From Hexactinellida sp. DTS-2022 (Eukaryota > Porifera > Hexactinellida), in the NCBI GenBank assembly GCA_028753945.1, contig JAPNXP010000004.1, positions 1,054,001 to 1,118,000 of the forward strand: a DNA stretch of 64,000 nucleotides. Reading direction: 5' to 3'. This document shows positions 10,366 through 22,139 of the stretch, one piece after another (position 1 is the stretch's first letter; every line of letters begins with the position of its first letter). Under the pieces are notes generated by a model. That model saw nothing but the letters and a program-made list of their open reading frames with translations. It was not told where the DNA came from and did not search any database. The position numbers and the translations under genes were made by a program.

Positions 10366-11043
10366 TAGATTTTATAGTGTGATAAGATTTTGTGTCGACT
10401 GAATCAAAATTACAATTCCTGAATCCCAGTTGGTTCCTACGTGTCGTCATAAGACTCATAACCATTAAATAGTGTCGTGTATCGAAATGTCGGTATCCCA
10501 ATATTTAAGGTTAATAACTAATAGTTCTAACCTACCCAATTTTGTTAATTGGGAAACTTGGAATTTGCTATTCCCAATTCACGTAGTGAGTTAATTATGG
10601 TATCATTGTTATGACATAAGCAGTGATTTCTAAACACTCTTTTTTTAGAAATTCTAAAATTAGAAATTCTAAAATTAGAAAATGCAACTTAACTCTTGTC
10701 TTATTTCCCTTATATATAAGAATAGTATCATTTGAGTATATATTAATCTCAAATTCTATTTTTATCTACTACTCCAAATAGCTAATTACAGTCCAATAAG
10801 GTAAATAAATATCATTGATTATAATTGTTAGTTAAAGTATGTATTTTTATTTACTTATGTAATAAATTGTATACACAAGTAACCGAGATTAGTTATATCT
10901 GCCTATAGTCCGTATGGTTGTGTTTGTGAGTCCAAACCAGTTTTAGACGGATAGTGGATAAAACATGGTAAAACCAGTTAATTATTCGTATGGGTTATAG
11001 ATTAATTGAACTCGTAGTCTTTTCAATCAATTACGGACAATAG
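10366..11043. other. AT-rich stretch, no gene seen
   Basis: No open frame with domain content and no inverted-repeat element. The direct repeat AAATTCTAAAATTAG occurs around 10650-10680. Confidence 0.5.
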
Positions 11044-11051
11044 CCTCACAC

Positions 11052-12663
11052 CAGGCTTGGACCGGGTCAAGATTTCATGACCCGGTGACCCGGTCGACTC
11101 GGTAAGCTCAGACCCGGTGACCCGGCTGACTCGGTGAACCGGTTGACCCGGTGTAACAGCCCAGATTATACCCCCGTCCTCGAATAACCCCGGATATAAT
11201 CTGTCCTAGCCCAGATTATTCCCGGGGTTATTCTGTCCTAGGACAGATTATACCCCCGGGTATGAAGTGGGCTAGCCCAAAATATACCCTCCTAGCCCAG
11301 ATTATACCCCCATGGGGATATAATCTGGGCTAGGACAGAATATACCTGGGTATAATCTGTATGCTAAATGTTGCATGCAACATTGTAACATATAAGGTGC
11401 AACAATTTTGAATGAATATCGAACACTCAACAATTCGCATGAAATATCGCAAAACAAATTTGTATGCAACATTCCAAATATACGATGCAACTTTGTTCTA
11501 CTATCAAATTTTCTTCGTATATAGACAAATAAACGTATGTCCCATCTCTATGTCGAATAATTCTTGAATATAACGAATTATTCATGAACTATTAACTTTT
11601 TGGAAAATTTTAGGTATTCGCGATATGGATAGTTTATTTGCGAAGTTTACCTGAAGAGAAGTTGAATTTGATCAAATATTGTTCGCTTGGTAGTTTTAAC
11701 AATCAATAATGGATTATTCGGCAAAAAGAATAGTTTGTAATCTATTCACAATTATTTGTGATTTTTTTCAATGAATTAGTACGTATTTAGTTATAAAATT
11801 AAAACCACATAATACGTATAAACTTGTGTTGGGTTTTTTCTTCAATCGTCATTCGAAATACAGTGGATGCCGGTTATAAGCACATCGTCGGGAACTGCAC
11901 TTGATGTGCTTATAACCGGCATGTTCTTATAACCGACATAATTTATATAGGGTATAATAACCGGTATATGGCAAGTTTGGCAACCGTTTTCCAACATAGT
12001 GTTCTTATATCCGATATGTTCTTATAACCGGCGTGCTTATATCCGACATTTACTGACTACATATTTGGTAACCTACTACTACCATCCCGTCCCGAAAATT
12101 GGGTATCTAGATTTTCCGGGACTATCCCGTCCCTCCGAAAATTAGGCATACCAATAAGAGAGGGATATATTCTGTCCTAGCCCAGATTATACCCCCAAGG
12201 GGGTATAATCTGGGCTAGAGGGGTATATTTTGGGCTAGCCCACTTCATATACCCGGGTATAATCTGGCCTAGGACAGAATATACTCCCGGGTATAATCTG
12301 GCCTAGGACAGATTATACCCGGGTATATACTGATGGGGGATTAATCTGGGCTGCTACACCGGTAAGTAAGTATACAGTGACCAGCGATACAAAAGAAATT
12401 TCAATTGAAGTACTATATGTCTCATGAATATTAAACGACTTACTACATTAAATGAATCTTTCTAAGTTATAATTCTACAAACCAATAAAATTTAATTTTC
12501 ATTACTGTGAAGAATCGGGTAAAATCAAATTAAGTGACCAGGTTGACCCGGTAATCCGGTGACCCAGTCCAAGCCGGATCCGGTAGTGACCCGAAGTTTT
12601 AGCGAATATTGTGACCCGATTGACCCGGAGACCCGGTTGACCCGGTGATCTGGTCCAAGCCTG
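11052..12663. mobile_element. hAT-type non-autonomous element with perfect 8-bp TSD
   Basis: Ends CAGGCTTGGACCGGGTCA and the inverse of CAGGCTTGGACCAGATCA. CCTCACAC is duplicated at 11044-11051 and 12664-12671. Subterminal regions are full of GACCCGGT repeats. No transposase. The centre holds a second, TA-flanked element. Confidence 0.9.
11154..12353. mobile_element. TA-flanked element nested in the hAT element
   Basis: Inverted ends are ACAGCCCAGATTATA and TAATCTGGGCTGC, next to TA on both sides. Both ends carry large palindromic clusters of CCCAGATTATACCC and CCTAGGACAGA motifs (11160-11360, 12160-12350). Inside it, 11861-12055 is a small MITE-like block with GGTTATAAGCACAT and inverse repeats. 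Confidence 0.6.
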
Positions 12664-12694
12664 CCTCACACACAAACAACAATTGTTCTATTAA

Positions 12695-13330
12695 TATACG
12701 TATAGATGTTATGGGCAATATGCAAAATGCTGGTATTTGTAGCAATTTGCAAACTCTTTAGGCATTTTGCAAGATGTCTCCTTCGTTGGTAAATTTGCAT
12801 AATGCCATCATACCCTCAGACAATATCATAATGTCCGAACAATTTACATAATGTCCAGCAATATGCATAGTGCTGTCACACCAAATTGGCAATATGCAAA
12901 AAGATATTCTGTAGCTTAGAGAACGCCAAAAGTATAGTATACTTGGATTGATTAGAATATTCTGTATTATTAATATAAATTCAAATTAGCCGGATAGTAA
13001 AATACAACAATTTCAGATGGGTCCCCCCTTAGTAGACATTTATTTGTTTGCAGTTAAGAACAAACAAACAACATTAAACAATTCTCCAAAAAAATTATCA
13101 CTATGTGAAAGTTACTTTGCATATAGCTGTACATTATGCATATTGCAGGACATTATGCAAATTGTCTGGTTGGTATGATGGCATTATGCAAATTGCGCCA
13201 CGAAGGAGACATCTTGCAAAATGCCTAAAGAGTTTTCAAATTGCTACACAAACCAGCATTATGCATATTTCATGGGCAATGTGCAAAATGCCCAATTTCG
13301 CATATTGCCCATAACATATACGTAGATGAG
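12695..13330. repeat. Long inverted repeat, TGTTATGGGCAATATGC ends
   Basis: About 200 bp at 12707-12905 is inverted at 13110-13320. Motifs ATTATGCATATTGC and CATTTTGCAAGATG occur on both arms, separated by about 200 bp of unrelated sequence. TATACGTA occurs outside both ends. Reading frames here are products of the repeat. Confidence 0.7.
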
Positions 13331-13583
13331 ACTGTGTATTGTAGCATTTTGCATTTGCAAATAAGCTTGTTAATAATGAACATGCTATTAGAAGAACTTA
13401 ATAACATTCACACTAACACTTATAATGATAAACTTAGATCCATTTCCTTTAAATGAACAATAATGTACTGTATTAAAAAATCATGGTTTATTGGAATACC
13501 AATGTAATTTAGAAATTAGACTACATTCACTTAATATATATTTATTTTATTTTATTAAATTAGTTTAAAATCTAAAAGAAACC

Positions 13584-16115
13584 TTGATGGATAACTTCAC
13601 AAGACGTGAGGGAATGAGAGCTACTATGAACAAGCAAACAAACATACGTAATATATCCGTTATTGCTCATGTGGATCATGGGAAATCAACACTCACAGAC
13701 TCTCTAGTATCAAAAGCTGGTCTTATCTCAAGTGAGCGAGCTGGCAACATGCGGTATACAGACGTAAGGAAAGACGAGCAAGATCGCTGTATTACTATCA
13801 AATCAACTGCAATATCTTTATACTACGAACTTGATCATACGAATCTAGACTTTATAACACAAGATACCTCAGGAAATGGATTCCTAATCAATCTTATTGA
13901 CTCTCCAGGTCATGTTGATTTCTCATCTGAAGTGACTGCAGCTCTACGTGTTACAGACGGCGCCTTAGTTGTAGTTGATTGTGTAAGTGGCGTGTGTGTG
14001 CAAACTGAAACAGTGCTACGTCAGGCAATAGCTGAATGGATCAAACCGATCCTGTTCATGAACAAGATGGATCGTGCCTTGCTGGAACTGCAGTTGGAGA
14101 AAGAGGACTTATACCAGAGATTGGCGCGGATCATTGAGAGTGTCAATGTCATCATTCAAACTTACGGAGAAAACACCCCAATGGGAGATATTCAAGTTAA
14201 TGCAGCAAACGGAACAGTGGGATTTGGATCCGGTTTGCATGGCTGGGGATTCACATTGAAACATTTTGCTGATATGTATGCAGAAAGATTCCAAATTGAG
14301 CCAAAGGAGATGATGAAACATCTCTGGGGAGAGTACTTTTATGACGAAAAAGAAAACAAATGGATAAATGAAGCAAGCAAGGGTTATGTGCGTGGTTTCT
14401 GTTATCTAATCCTTGACCCCATCTATAAATTGTTCCATTCCATTATGAACTTTAATAAAGAAGAGCTTATGATGTTGTTGCAGAAGTTGCACATCAAGTT
14501 GATTAAGGAAGAGTTGAAGCTTGAAGGCAAGAATTTACTCAAACACTGTATGAAACTATGGCTCCCAGTCGGGGACACTCTATTAGAAATGATAACCATT
14601 CATCTACCCTCACCCATCACTGCTCAAAAATACAGAATGGAAATGTTGTATGAAGGCCCCAACGACGATGAAGTAGCAATTGGCATAAAGAACTGTGATC
14701 CTGAAGCCCCTCTCTGTATGTATGTCTCAAAAATGGTTCCAACAACTGATAAAGGCAGATTTTATGCATTTGGTCGTGTTTTCTCGGGTAGAGTCTCCAC
14801 AGGCCAGAAGGTACGCATTATGGGACCGAATTACAAACCAGGAAAAAAAGAAGACTTGTACATTAAGAATATACAAAATACTGTGCTTATGATGGGTCGT
14901 AATGTAGAATCCATTGATGATGTACCGTGTGGTAATATTGTAGGTTTGGTAGGCATTGATCAGTTCCTTGTCAAAACAGGTACAATCACTACTTATCAGC
15001 ACGCGCATAACATGCGAGTAATGAAGTTCAATGTGAGTCCCATTGTTCGTATTGCAGTTGAGCCGAAGAATGCAATTGACCTACCTAAACTGGTGGAAGG
15101 AATGAAGAGGTTAGAGAAGTCAGATCCAATGGTACAGTGTTTACACGAGGCGTCAGGGGAGAATATAATAGCTGGAGCCGGAGAATTACATCTTGAGATT
15201 TGCCTCAAAGATTTAGAAGAGGAGCATGCAAAAATTCCCCTAAAAATATCTGACCCCATAGTTTCATATCGTGAAACAGTTTCAGATATCAGTAGCCAAA
15301 TTTGCCTCTCTAAATCACCAAATAAATTGAATAGGCTCTTTTGTAGAGCCGAACCTCTAGATGAAAGTATTGCTTGTGAAATTGACAGTGGAATAATTGA
15401 CCCGAAGGGTGACATAAAGACCCGCGCAAGATACCTAACTGATACTTACAAATGGAATGTGATGGATGGTAGGAAGATATGGGCTTTTGGACCAGATGGA
15501 ACAGGTCCCAATCTGTTTATAGACTGCACGATGGGAGTCCAGAATCTGAATGAAGTAAAGGACAGTGTCGTAGCTGGATTTCAATGGGCATGTAAAGAAG
15601 GAATTTTGTGCGAGGAAAATTGTCGCGGAATTCGTATTAATTTAATGGATGCCAAACTCCATAGTGACACCGTTCATAGAGGAGGCGGACAGATTGTTCC
15701 CACATCGAGACGAGTTCTCTACGCTAGCGTTCTTACTGCCAAGCCTAGGATATTAGAACCAGTTTATCTATGTGAAATTCAGTGTCCTGAGTCTGCAATT
15801 GGTGGTGTATACAGCGTTATCAATCGAAGAAGGGGAGTTGTAGTGGAAGAAACACGAATGGAAAGCACACCACTATTGCTCATTAAGTCTTATATACCTG
15901 TCAGTGAGTCATTCGGATTTACAGCTCATCTAAGGAGCGGTACATCTGGTCAGGCCTTCCCTCAATGTGTGTTTGATCATTGGCAGCTTCTATCTGGAGA
16001 TCCACTGGAAGGCGGAAACTCAAATAAAGCAGCTGCCGTAGTTACGGCAACGCGTAAACGCAAAGGATTAGCTGAGGGTGTGCCGCCCCTAGATCGCTTC
16101 CTTGATAAACTTTAG
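13584..16115 (+). CDS. Elongation factor 2, intronless paralogue
   Basis: EF-2 is the GTPase that moves tRNA and mRNA through the ribosome after each peptide bond, in the cytosol. The 843-residue frame is intact, against about 858 in typical animals. G1 AHVDHGKST is at 28-36, the switch region [13 protein letters not shown] at 62-75, DSPGH at 106-110 and NKMD at 160-163. The diphthamide-loop His is at 698 in HRGGGQ, and the C-terminus ends in the family-typical FLDKL. The threonine targeted by eEF2 kinase is kept (T59 in RYTD), but the next threonine is Val. The G' insert is about 18 residues shorter than usual. The first residues MMDNF replace the usual MVNF; the first ATG is chosen because the second (residue 11 on) would lose the conserved N-terminal NFT. 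No intron, while the nearby GPCR has at least 27 exons, so it may be an old retrocopy under selection. A possible ATTAAA poly(A) signal is at 16196. Confidence 0.95.
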   Translation: MMDNFTRREGMRATMNKQTNIRNISVIAHVDHGKSTLTDSLVSKAGLISSERAGNMRYTDVRKDEQDRCITIKSTAISLYYELDHTNLDFITQDTSGNGFLINLIDSPGHVDFSSEVTAALRVTDGALVVVDCVSGVCVQTETVLRQAIAEWIKPILFMNKMDRALLELQLEKEDLYQRLARIIESVNVIIQTYGENTPMGDIQVNAANGTVGFGSGLHGWGFTLKHFADMYAERFQIEPKEMMKHLWGEYFYDEKENKWINEASKGYVRGFCYLILDPIYKLFHSIMNFNKEELMMLLQKLHIKLIKEELKLEGKNLLKHCMKLWLPVGDTLLEMITIHLPSPITAQKYRMEMLYEGPNDDEVAIGIKNCDPEAPLCMYVSKMVPTTDKGRFYAFGRVFSGRVSTGQKVRIMGPNYKPGKKEDLYIKNIQNTVLMMGRNVESIDDVPCGNIVGLVGIDQFLVKTGTITTYQHAHNMRVMKFNVSPIVRIAVEPKNAIDLPKLVEGMKRLEKSDPMVQCLHEASGENIIAGAGELHLEICLKDLEEEHAKIPLKISDPIVSYRETVSDISSQICLSKSPNKLNRLFCRAEPLDESIACEIDSGIIDPKGDIKTRARYLTDTYKWNVMDGRKIWAFGPDGTGPNLFIDCTMGVQNLNEVKDSVVAGFQWACKEGILCEENCRGIRINLMDAKLHSDTVHRGGGQIVPTSRRVLYASVLTAKPRILEPVYLCEIQCPESAIGGVYSVINRRRGVVVEETRMESTPLLLIKSYIPVSESFGFTAHLRSGTSGQAFPQCVFDHWQLLSGDPLEGGNSNKAAAVVTATRKRKGLAEGVPPLDRFLDKL

Positions 16116-16360
16116 GTTGCTTAGTGTGTGTTAACTGTTCAGTAGTTATTTCAGTCAATTTTTCAGTAGTACATATATTCTAGGCCAATTACTATATTAA
16201 ATGTATGTCTTTTGCAAATACACATGTAGTAAGTTTGAATAACTGTATAAGTACTAATGAGGGTATAGAACAAAGATGTTAGCTCTCACTTATACACTGA
16301 ACTCCTGTTTTAACGAACTCGGATAAAACGAAATACCCACTTGTATAACTAAGTGAGTCC
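16116..16360. other. EF-2 downstream flank with a MITE remnant
   Basis: About 16296-16360 carries CACTGAACTCCTGTTTTAAC and GGATAAAACGAA, one end of the pogo/mariner-like MITE group, cut off by the next insertion. Nothing else recognised. Confidence 0.45.
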
Positions 16361-16484
16361 AGTGTTTCATTCCAGGCGCGTAATTTTTAAATAATACTTT
16401 TCTAGGCGACTCATAGACTTAATAAAATTAAGTAATTTTGCTCAAACTAAATCTAGGCTACAGAAAATTTGCCGGATGAAAGCC
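16361..16484. mobile_element. MITE, GGCTTTCATCCAG family (short copy)
   Basis: Starts TTTCATTCCAGGCGCG and ends GCCGGATGAAAGCC. The interior keeps CATAGACTTAATA and CTCAAACTAAATCTAGGC seen in the 4268 and 30118 copies. Confidence 0.65.
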
Positions 16485-16514
16485 TCAGTGAGTTTGATTT
16501 TCCAAAGTATAGTA

Positions 16515-16846
16515 CACCTCGCTAATCCGAAAAGAGGTGTTCCGATTCAATAAATCTATGTTCCGATTTGTGAATTCATTCGATTAGTGAATTAATAAAT
16601 TTCTATAGGCCTCTATAAAATGAGACCCCGATAATCCGAACCAAACTTGTCCAAACCTTTTTAATTCAATCTAAACATATAGTATATTACCTAAATACTT
16701 TCCTGAGACGTATTTTTTTATAATCCCATTGTAATATACAACTTTTTAAGATTTTTCCCATATTTACACAAAACATAGTTTTGGATCTCCTGTCCTGTGC
16801 GGACTAGCGAGGGTTCGGATTAACAAGGTTCGGATTAACTAGGGTG
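16515..16846. mobile_element. TA-flanked MITE, CACCTCGCTAATCCGAA ends
   Basis: Inverted ends CACCTCGCTAATCCGAA and TTCGGATTAACTAGGGTG are each next to TA. The same TTCGGATTA motif recurs inside. 332 bp, non-coding. Confidence 0.75.
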
Positions 16847-16936
16847 TATTGTATTCAACTTAATCTAAGTTTAAAAAAGTTTTTTTAAAACGCTTACTTG
16901 TATATAGAAATTCTGCATTATGCCGAATCCGGAATC

Positions 16937-17256
16937 CTAGGCGTCGAACTTTCCGGTTTTTCTGAAAATCTGGGGGTGGGCAGCCAGAGAACATTTAAAA
17001 GACATTTATTTTATGTTGCAATTAATACGCAAAATCACACATAATTTTTAAATTAATAACGTAAGTGAGATGTAAATTTACTGAGAAAGCTTTATGCAAC
17101 TTGACATTTTGGGGCAAAGTAAAAACGTGTTATCTTTCACTGTTTCAACTAATTTTCAAGACAAACGCCAGCTGAGGGGACGAAATCTGGGGGGGGGGGG
17201 CGATACCTATACTGCCCCCCCCCCGCCTCCCGGCAACGACGCCTATGTGCCGAATT
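16937..17256. mobile_element. hAT-like MITE, CATAGGCGTCG family
   Basis: Ends CTAGGCGTCGAACTTTCC and AACGACGCCTATG. The interior AATCTGGGGG, the poly-C tract and ACGCCAGCTGAGGGGACGAA are shared with 49745-51366 and 62854-63602. It shows the empty form of the site used by an insertion in the 63-kb copy. Small frames here are meaningless. Confidence 0.75.
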
Positions 17257-18266
17257 CCCAGATGGTTCGGGCTGGAATTGCTCGATAAGTTTTGATTCTA
17301 TTTGAACAAAACTATAGAAACTACCCATGACACCTAATAGAATTTCGCGTACAGCATCCTGAAGTTATTTGTATTATTTGTTTGATAATTTTGATATAAT
17401 GACTATTGATTAGAGCTAGATTGTAAAAAAACAGGTGGTTGTAATTTAATCAAATACAAGGCTATCCAACGGTTTTATACTTCAATTCTTCTTGTAAGAA
17501 CTAAAGGATTCTTTTCGTAGCCAAAGGATTATATTGACAGTTTAGTTTGGTCGAGAAAAGGTGCTCTATGTATGTCAACAATAACAAGTTTGAAAATTCG
17601 GAGACAACAATTCGTACCTGAAAGAGTCAACTATGTTTCGCAATTGAGATTAGTTTTCACGATATATTATTATTATTATTATTATTAATTAAGTTAAGGT
17701 GCTACTTATGGAGCGATTTATGCTTTTCTATAAATATCATAAGTTGCGCAATACCACACAAGGAGAATTCTTTGTGTTTACTATAAAAACCTAGACCCAT
17801 ATACTTTAATATCTATCTATTTAATTAATAATGTTCGCACACATTTTCCAAAAGTTCATGGACTATTTATTCACCAACCGAACAGATGGAGACGCCCTAC
17901 GCCAAGCTGCCCGTAGTTCAGCATACGTCCTCCGCGTGATTGAACAAGAAGTCGAGGAACGGAAGCGTCTTCAATGCCAAGTCGAGGAACTGTGGGCAGA
18001 AACGATAGCGTTAAATGTATAAGTTGTGCCCAAGTAGTACGTTTGATAAGTAAGTTGATTTATTATCGGTCGTAGACGAACACTAACATTAAACATTAAA
18101 GGAGTAATGTTGTGAGTATCACCTGGCCTTCAGGAGTACCTAAGGTTGGGAGCCTTGGGTAGGTGGCAGTACGGGCAGACTATGACTACGGGTCTTAGTA
18201 TTCACATGCCGGCAGTACGACTGGTAACCTAGTAGCGACACTAGGTTGGCGCGAGGCGCAATAAGA
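17257..18266. other. Unassigned stretch upstream of the hammerhead
   Basis: An (ATT)n tract lies at 17662-17685. One 63-codon frame, 17831-18022, encodes a charged coiled-coil-like peptide (RVIEQEVEERKRLQCQVEEL), with no family recognised. Its base composition (GC-rich codons) differs from its flanks. It may belong to the same unit as the ribozyme, but I cannot show that. Confidence 0.35.
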
Positions 18267-18316
18267 GTGGTCGAGGGATACCCTCCTGATGAGTCCCTGC
18301 AATGGGACGAAACCAC
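18267..18316 (+). ncRNA. Hammerhead ribozyme, type III
   Basis: All parts of the self-cleaving hammerhead are present. Stem III is GTGGT (18267-18271) pairing with ACCAC (18312-18316). The cleavage site follows C18272 (a GUC triplet). Stem I is GAGGG-ATA-CCCTC (18273-18285). The catalytic core is CTGATGA (18286-18292). Stem II is GTCCC-TGCAAT-GGGAC (18293-18308), then GAAA (18309-18312). Every helix is fully paired. The order (stem III open at both outer ends) makes it type III. Hammerheads in animals are usually carried by Penelope-like elements, retrozymes or satellites. The flanks (about 18095-18424) are GC-richer and look like a mobile unit, but I find no second copy here. Confidence 0.92.
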
Positions 18317-18424
18317 ACATAACATCCCTACGAGGTGGGGGAATGTTTTTTGGACGACTAGTCTCCATACTAGGTCGTGGCCTCATCTCATAACAGTAAT
18401 AGTGATTAGATATAGCAGTAAACT

Positions 18425-19289
18425 TGGGGGCTGACTGAATAGTGGAATCTAGTGGAATCTAGGGTGACTGAATGGTGGAATCTAGTGGAATTACTAAATT
18501 TTAGTGGAATTGACTGAATAGTGGAATCGAGTGGAATTTGATTAAATTGTTAAACACTATGTATATGCTATAATTTATAAGCTACTTGTGTATCATAGTA
18601 TCATACTACGTTAATTTTCGCCCCCATGTAAAATTGTTTGCAACGATTGAACTAGTGTTGTGCATGAAGTGGCACAATAGTATTAATAGTATTGCTTGTT
18701 ACCATGTTATTTAGACACATCTTATTAACATTATTTATCAACAATTCCTTATCAAATCCAGTTGGTATTCATTGGACAGTTCAATAGAGATGATTAGTAA
18801 GAATACAGTCCCGTTATAACCAAGTCGGATATAACGAAGGCTTATAACGAAGTCATTCAATGGTCCGGAAATCTTTCTATCTTATTACACTATTAAAACT
18901 TCGGTTACAACGAAATGGATATAACGAAACTCCGCTTATAACGAAGTGATTTAAATCCCATATAGCCTCTAAGCTATTGATTTTACTCCGGTTATAACGA
19001 ACTCCGGTTATAACGAATTCTGCTTATAACGAAATGAAACTACGGTCCCGAGCACTTCGTTATAACGGGAGTTGACTGTACTAATATAGTATCATATTGT
19101 ACTACTTCATGCACATCACTAGTTTAATCGTTGCAAACAATTTTACATGGGGGCGAAAATTAACGTACGTAGTGTTTAACAATTTAATCAAATTCCACTC
19201 GATTCCACCGTTCAGTCAATTCCACTAAATTTAGTAATTACACTAGATTCCACTGGATTCCACTGGATTCCACTATTCAGTCAGCCCCA
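18425..19289. mobile_element. Long-TIR element with TAGTGGAAT repeats
   Basis: Left GGGGGCTGACTGAATAGTGG and right CCACTATTCAGTCAGCCCC are inverted. The arms continue inward about 250 bp through multiple GAATCxAGTGGAAT units and a shared CGCCCCCATGTAAAATTG block. The centre contains an inserted TA-MITE (18806-19078). No transposase seen. Confidence 0.8.
18806..19078. mobile_element. TA-flanked pogo/mariner-like MITE (GTTATAACGAA type)
   Basis: Ends CAGTCCCGTTATAACC and CGTTATAACGGGAGTTGACTG next to TA. The interior repeats CTTATAACGAA many times. 273 bp, inserted in the long-TIR element. Confidence 0.8.
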
Positions 19290-19477
19290 CTCTGTTGTCT
19301 CATAAGCTCAGTTGGAATGTGTATAATTGCACTTTCAGTCTCTTCTTGTGTCTCGGCTTTAAACTTTCTTATTATAATGGCATAATTACAATCAATAGAG
19401 CTTTATTATTACCCGGAATTTCGTATTAACCGCGTTCGTAGTAACGAAATTCAACTGTATCCTACATTAGCTTAAAT

Positions 19478-19617
19478 CAGTTGTTCCCAACCTGACACAT
19501 CGTCCACGGACGGTTGTAGGGGATCCACAAGATGTATAACGGTCAATGGGAGGAGATTCACATAATTTCTAATATTAACTATAGGGGTGTATGGTTGAAA
19601 AAAGTTGCGAATCGCTG
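19478..19617. mobile_element. Small hAT MITE, CAGTGGTTCCCAACC family
   Basis: Ends CAGTTGTTCCCAACC and GTTGCGAATCGCTG. GCTTAAAT is duplicated at 19470-19477 and 19618-19625. 140 bp with TCCACGGACGG inside. Related copies at 28125-28247 and 40944-41036. The end sequence resembles Charlie-group hAT elements. Confidence 0.8.
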
Positions 19618-19669
19618 GCTTAAATAATCTTATTATAACCCTACTGTAATTATACCACTCCTGTTCAAG

Positions 19670-19839
19670 GTTGTGTTTGTGAGTCGGAATGAGGGAGACG
19701 GTTGGCTACACGGAACAGACGGAAATAACATAGGAATATTCCCATCTATTTATGTGGAGAAATATGATGCCAAAAAGATAGTTAAATCAGAAGATATTGT
19801 TATTATACATACATACTGTATAGACTTTCCAGTCATGTA
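19670..19839 (+). pseudogene. Orphan SH3-like exon fragment
   Basis: SH3 domains bind proline-rich peptides. Read from 19670, the frame gives VVFVSRNEGDGWLHGTDGNN and then IGIFPSIYVEKYD. This is the second half of an SH3 domain with its conserved GDGW, the G-x-FP turn and YVE end. It runs to a stop at 19837-19839. The sequence before it (TGTTCAAG) could be a weak splice acceptor, so this may be a terminal exon of a plus-strand gene. I find no exon upstream for the first half of the domain, so an isolated or captured fragment is equally possible. Confidence 0.5.
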
Positions 19840-22138
19840 AATTTTAACTTTTCAAGCTTTGAATTGCTCTTTGTGGTGAATTCCATACTGTCTAACTGGT
19901 AATTAGGTTATCTATGGCCCTAGAGATTACTAATTCAATGTTTTTTAGTGCTCTATTGTTCATTTCATTATTTATCAAATTAAATATTCCTACATTTGTC
20001 TCCATTTATTATAATTGTACAACCAATGTACCTTTAGTTAGTAATCTCAACTTTGGTTTACTAAATTTCTACGTACAAGATTAACTCAGAATTAAGTGCT
20101 TGAAAATTTGTTGAATAATTGTTAAGATTTACATAGCTTGCAGGAAATAGCATATATTAAAAAATAAAAACTACAAATCGCATGCTAATATGTAGTAGCA
20201 TATTCGTATCCGAATAGTAGTTTTTATCTGTGAGGGTTTTTAATCCATCTGAAATTTTCAAGAAATTGTTGATGACATTGCTATTTTTGCGTACGAATTG
20301 TTTGATTTAGTTTGAAGACATAAACTTGATAATAATTAGTCAATAAAATTTGAATTCTTATCAAAATGCCTATTTTTAATTCTCAGAATTTACATGAACC
20401 TTACGGGACTTGATAATACGTCCTGTTAAAGTACAAAATGCTATCTTGGTAAATACAAAAAGGTGCGCTACATTTTTCGAAGAGTGGAGGTTGCACGCTC
20501 CTTTAGGCCAAGGAATGCAGAATAGGAACGAGGTTCAAAAATTGAGGAGCGCTTAATGCTCTGGAGATGGGGTAATTGCCCAAAAACCCTGTTGCCCAAA
20601 GGGTCCGAGAGAGAGAGTATATGCCCTGTGATCCCCGAGTTATCATAGTTAATTGGATTATACATGAGTAACTAATTGTTAATTATGGAATACTATATAA
20701 TCTTAGTTTCAACTAGAAATTTTAAGTTACACAAGTTGATTCAATACGGTTATCAAAGAATAAGTTAGTAAACAAAATAAATTAGTAACTCAGTTATTGT
20801 ACAAACTAATCCCAATTTGAAAATTCGCTACTATTTATTTTTCCTTTTGACATTAAAAGGCGTTTAAATGTGTCCAATAATTTTATTCCAAAATCGTGAC
20901 CCCTCAGGTGTACATTTGTAACCCATTAAGTGATTTCTACACTTGGACACTATACTAAAGTATCGTTGGCACATTCAAAATGGCCGACTTGAGGGTATTT
21001 GAAACCTTATTACAGCACCTTTTCCCTTAGTCTGAATAATCTATAATTTGGTGGCGAACTAGTGTTGCCAGATGATGTACATATGCACTGTTTATTTTAT
21101 TTATTTGTATTTAGTTGCAGTGTTACTTCTGATATCTATGTGTCCGATAACTTTCGGCCTGTCAATTACTATGTGGTAAGTGACTTTGCTTCTTTTCATG
21201 ATAAGTTAAAAGTTTAAACTTACTAATGCAAATCGGGACCACTGATCATTGACTTTCCTTCAATGATCACAAAATGGCCTACAGTATATACTATTCTACA
21301 CTTTCCAAACTTAAATCGCCCTCATACAAGACAAACCAATTGGGAATTAACTTATTTCCCCTCCAATTTCAATGCTGCTGCAACTCATCAGTTCTGTTGT
21401 AGCCCAGAACATTGAACCTAAAATACGGCACTGATTACAAATGGGGTAACCACTATTGGGGGGATACAGCCATTCACACATTTAGATAAATGTAGATTTT
21501 ATAAATCCACCTGGATTCGCAAACCCTGTCTCTTTTTCATATTTTGCTTCCGGTCTCACTAACCAAGACTAAAACATCCAATACAAATCAAGTGATCGCA
21601 CTTAGTAGATCCCCAGCCATGATTTAGGTCACTTATGAAATGCTCTTTGTACACACCTTTTTATCTCGCCTATCAAGTGGCTAATATCTAGTTATTAAAT
21701 TTGCACTTCTCAGTCTCTGTCCTACTAAACCTTGGAATAGTTAATTAAGATGAGCCAAATTATTGATTTACACTTGAAATAAACTAATTGTAATGTTATA
21801 TACTGTATTGTAATCACATAGATTATCCCAGTATTTTAAATTTTAATAAATATTAAAATGTAATAATTGTTAGCTCATCATTTTGTTTTGGTTTAAAGTA
21901 ACGTACTCTGTAATAATTCTCAATAAGTAATTGTAAAACAATAAAGTGAAATTGGATATTATTAATCTCTTATAATGCTAATGCAAAGTAAATTAACAGT
22001 TAAACCTTTCAAATAGTCCCATTATTGGTATCAGTGTATATTTTATTTTGGTACTCGTATATTCATTTACCACTCCAGCTTTTTGCTATTGGTTCGTTTA
22101 AGAAGTCCTGGTAGCTCGTCTGGGAAGCTTGGGTATGC
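19840..22138. other. AT-rich region without genes; one dispersed repeat
   Basis: 20690-20970 matches 40150-40520 (ATCTTAGTTTYAAYTRGAAATT, then the AATCGTGACCCCTCAGGTGT block), a segment of the repeat family also found at 38.1-40.5 kb. 20465-20665 is a GC-richer block with an AGCGCTTAATGCTC-type hairpin and an unlikely 65-codon minus frame. Otherwise I see nothing. Confidence 0.5.
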
Positions 22139-22139
22139 C

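Noticed and set aside
14074..15415. Several additional frames within the EF-2 locus
   Set aside because: Overlap the conserved EF-2 frame and have no domain content.
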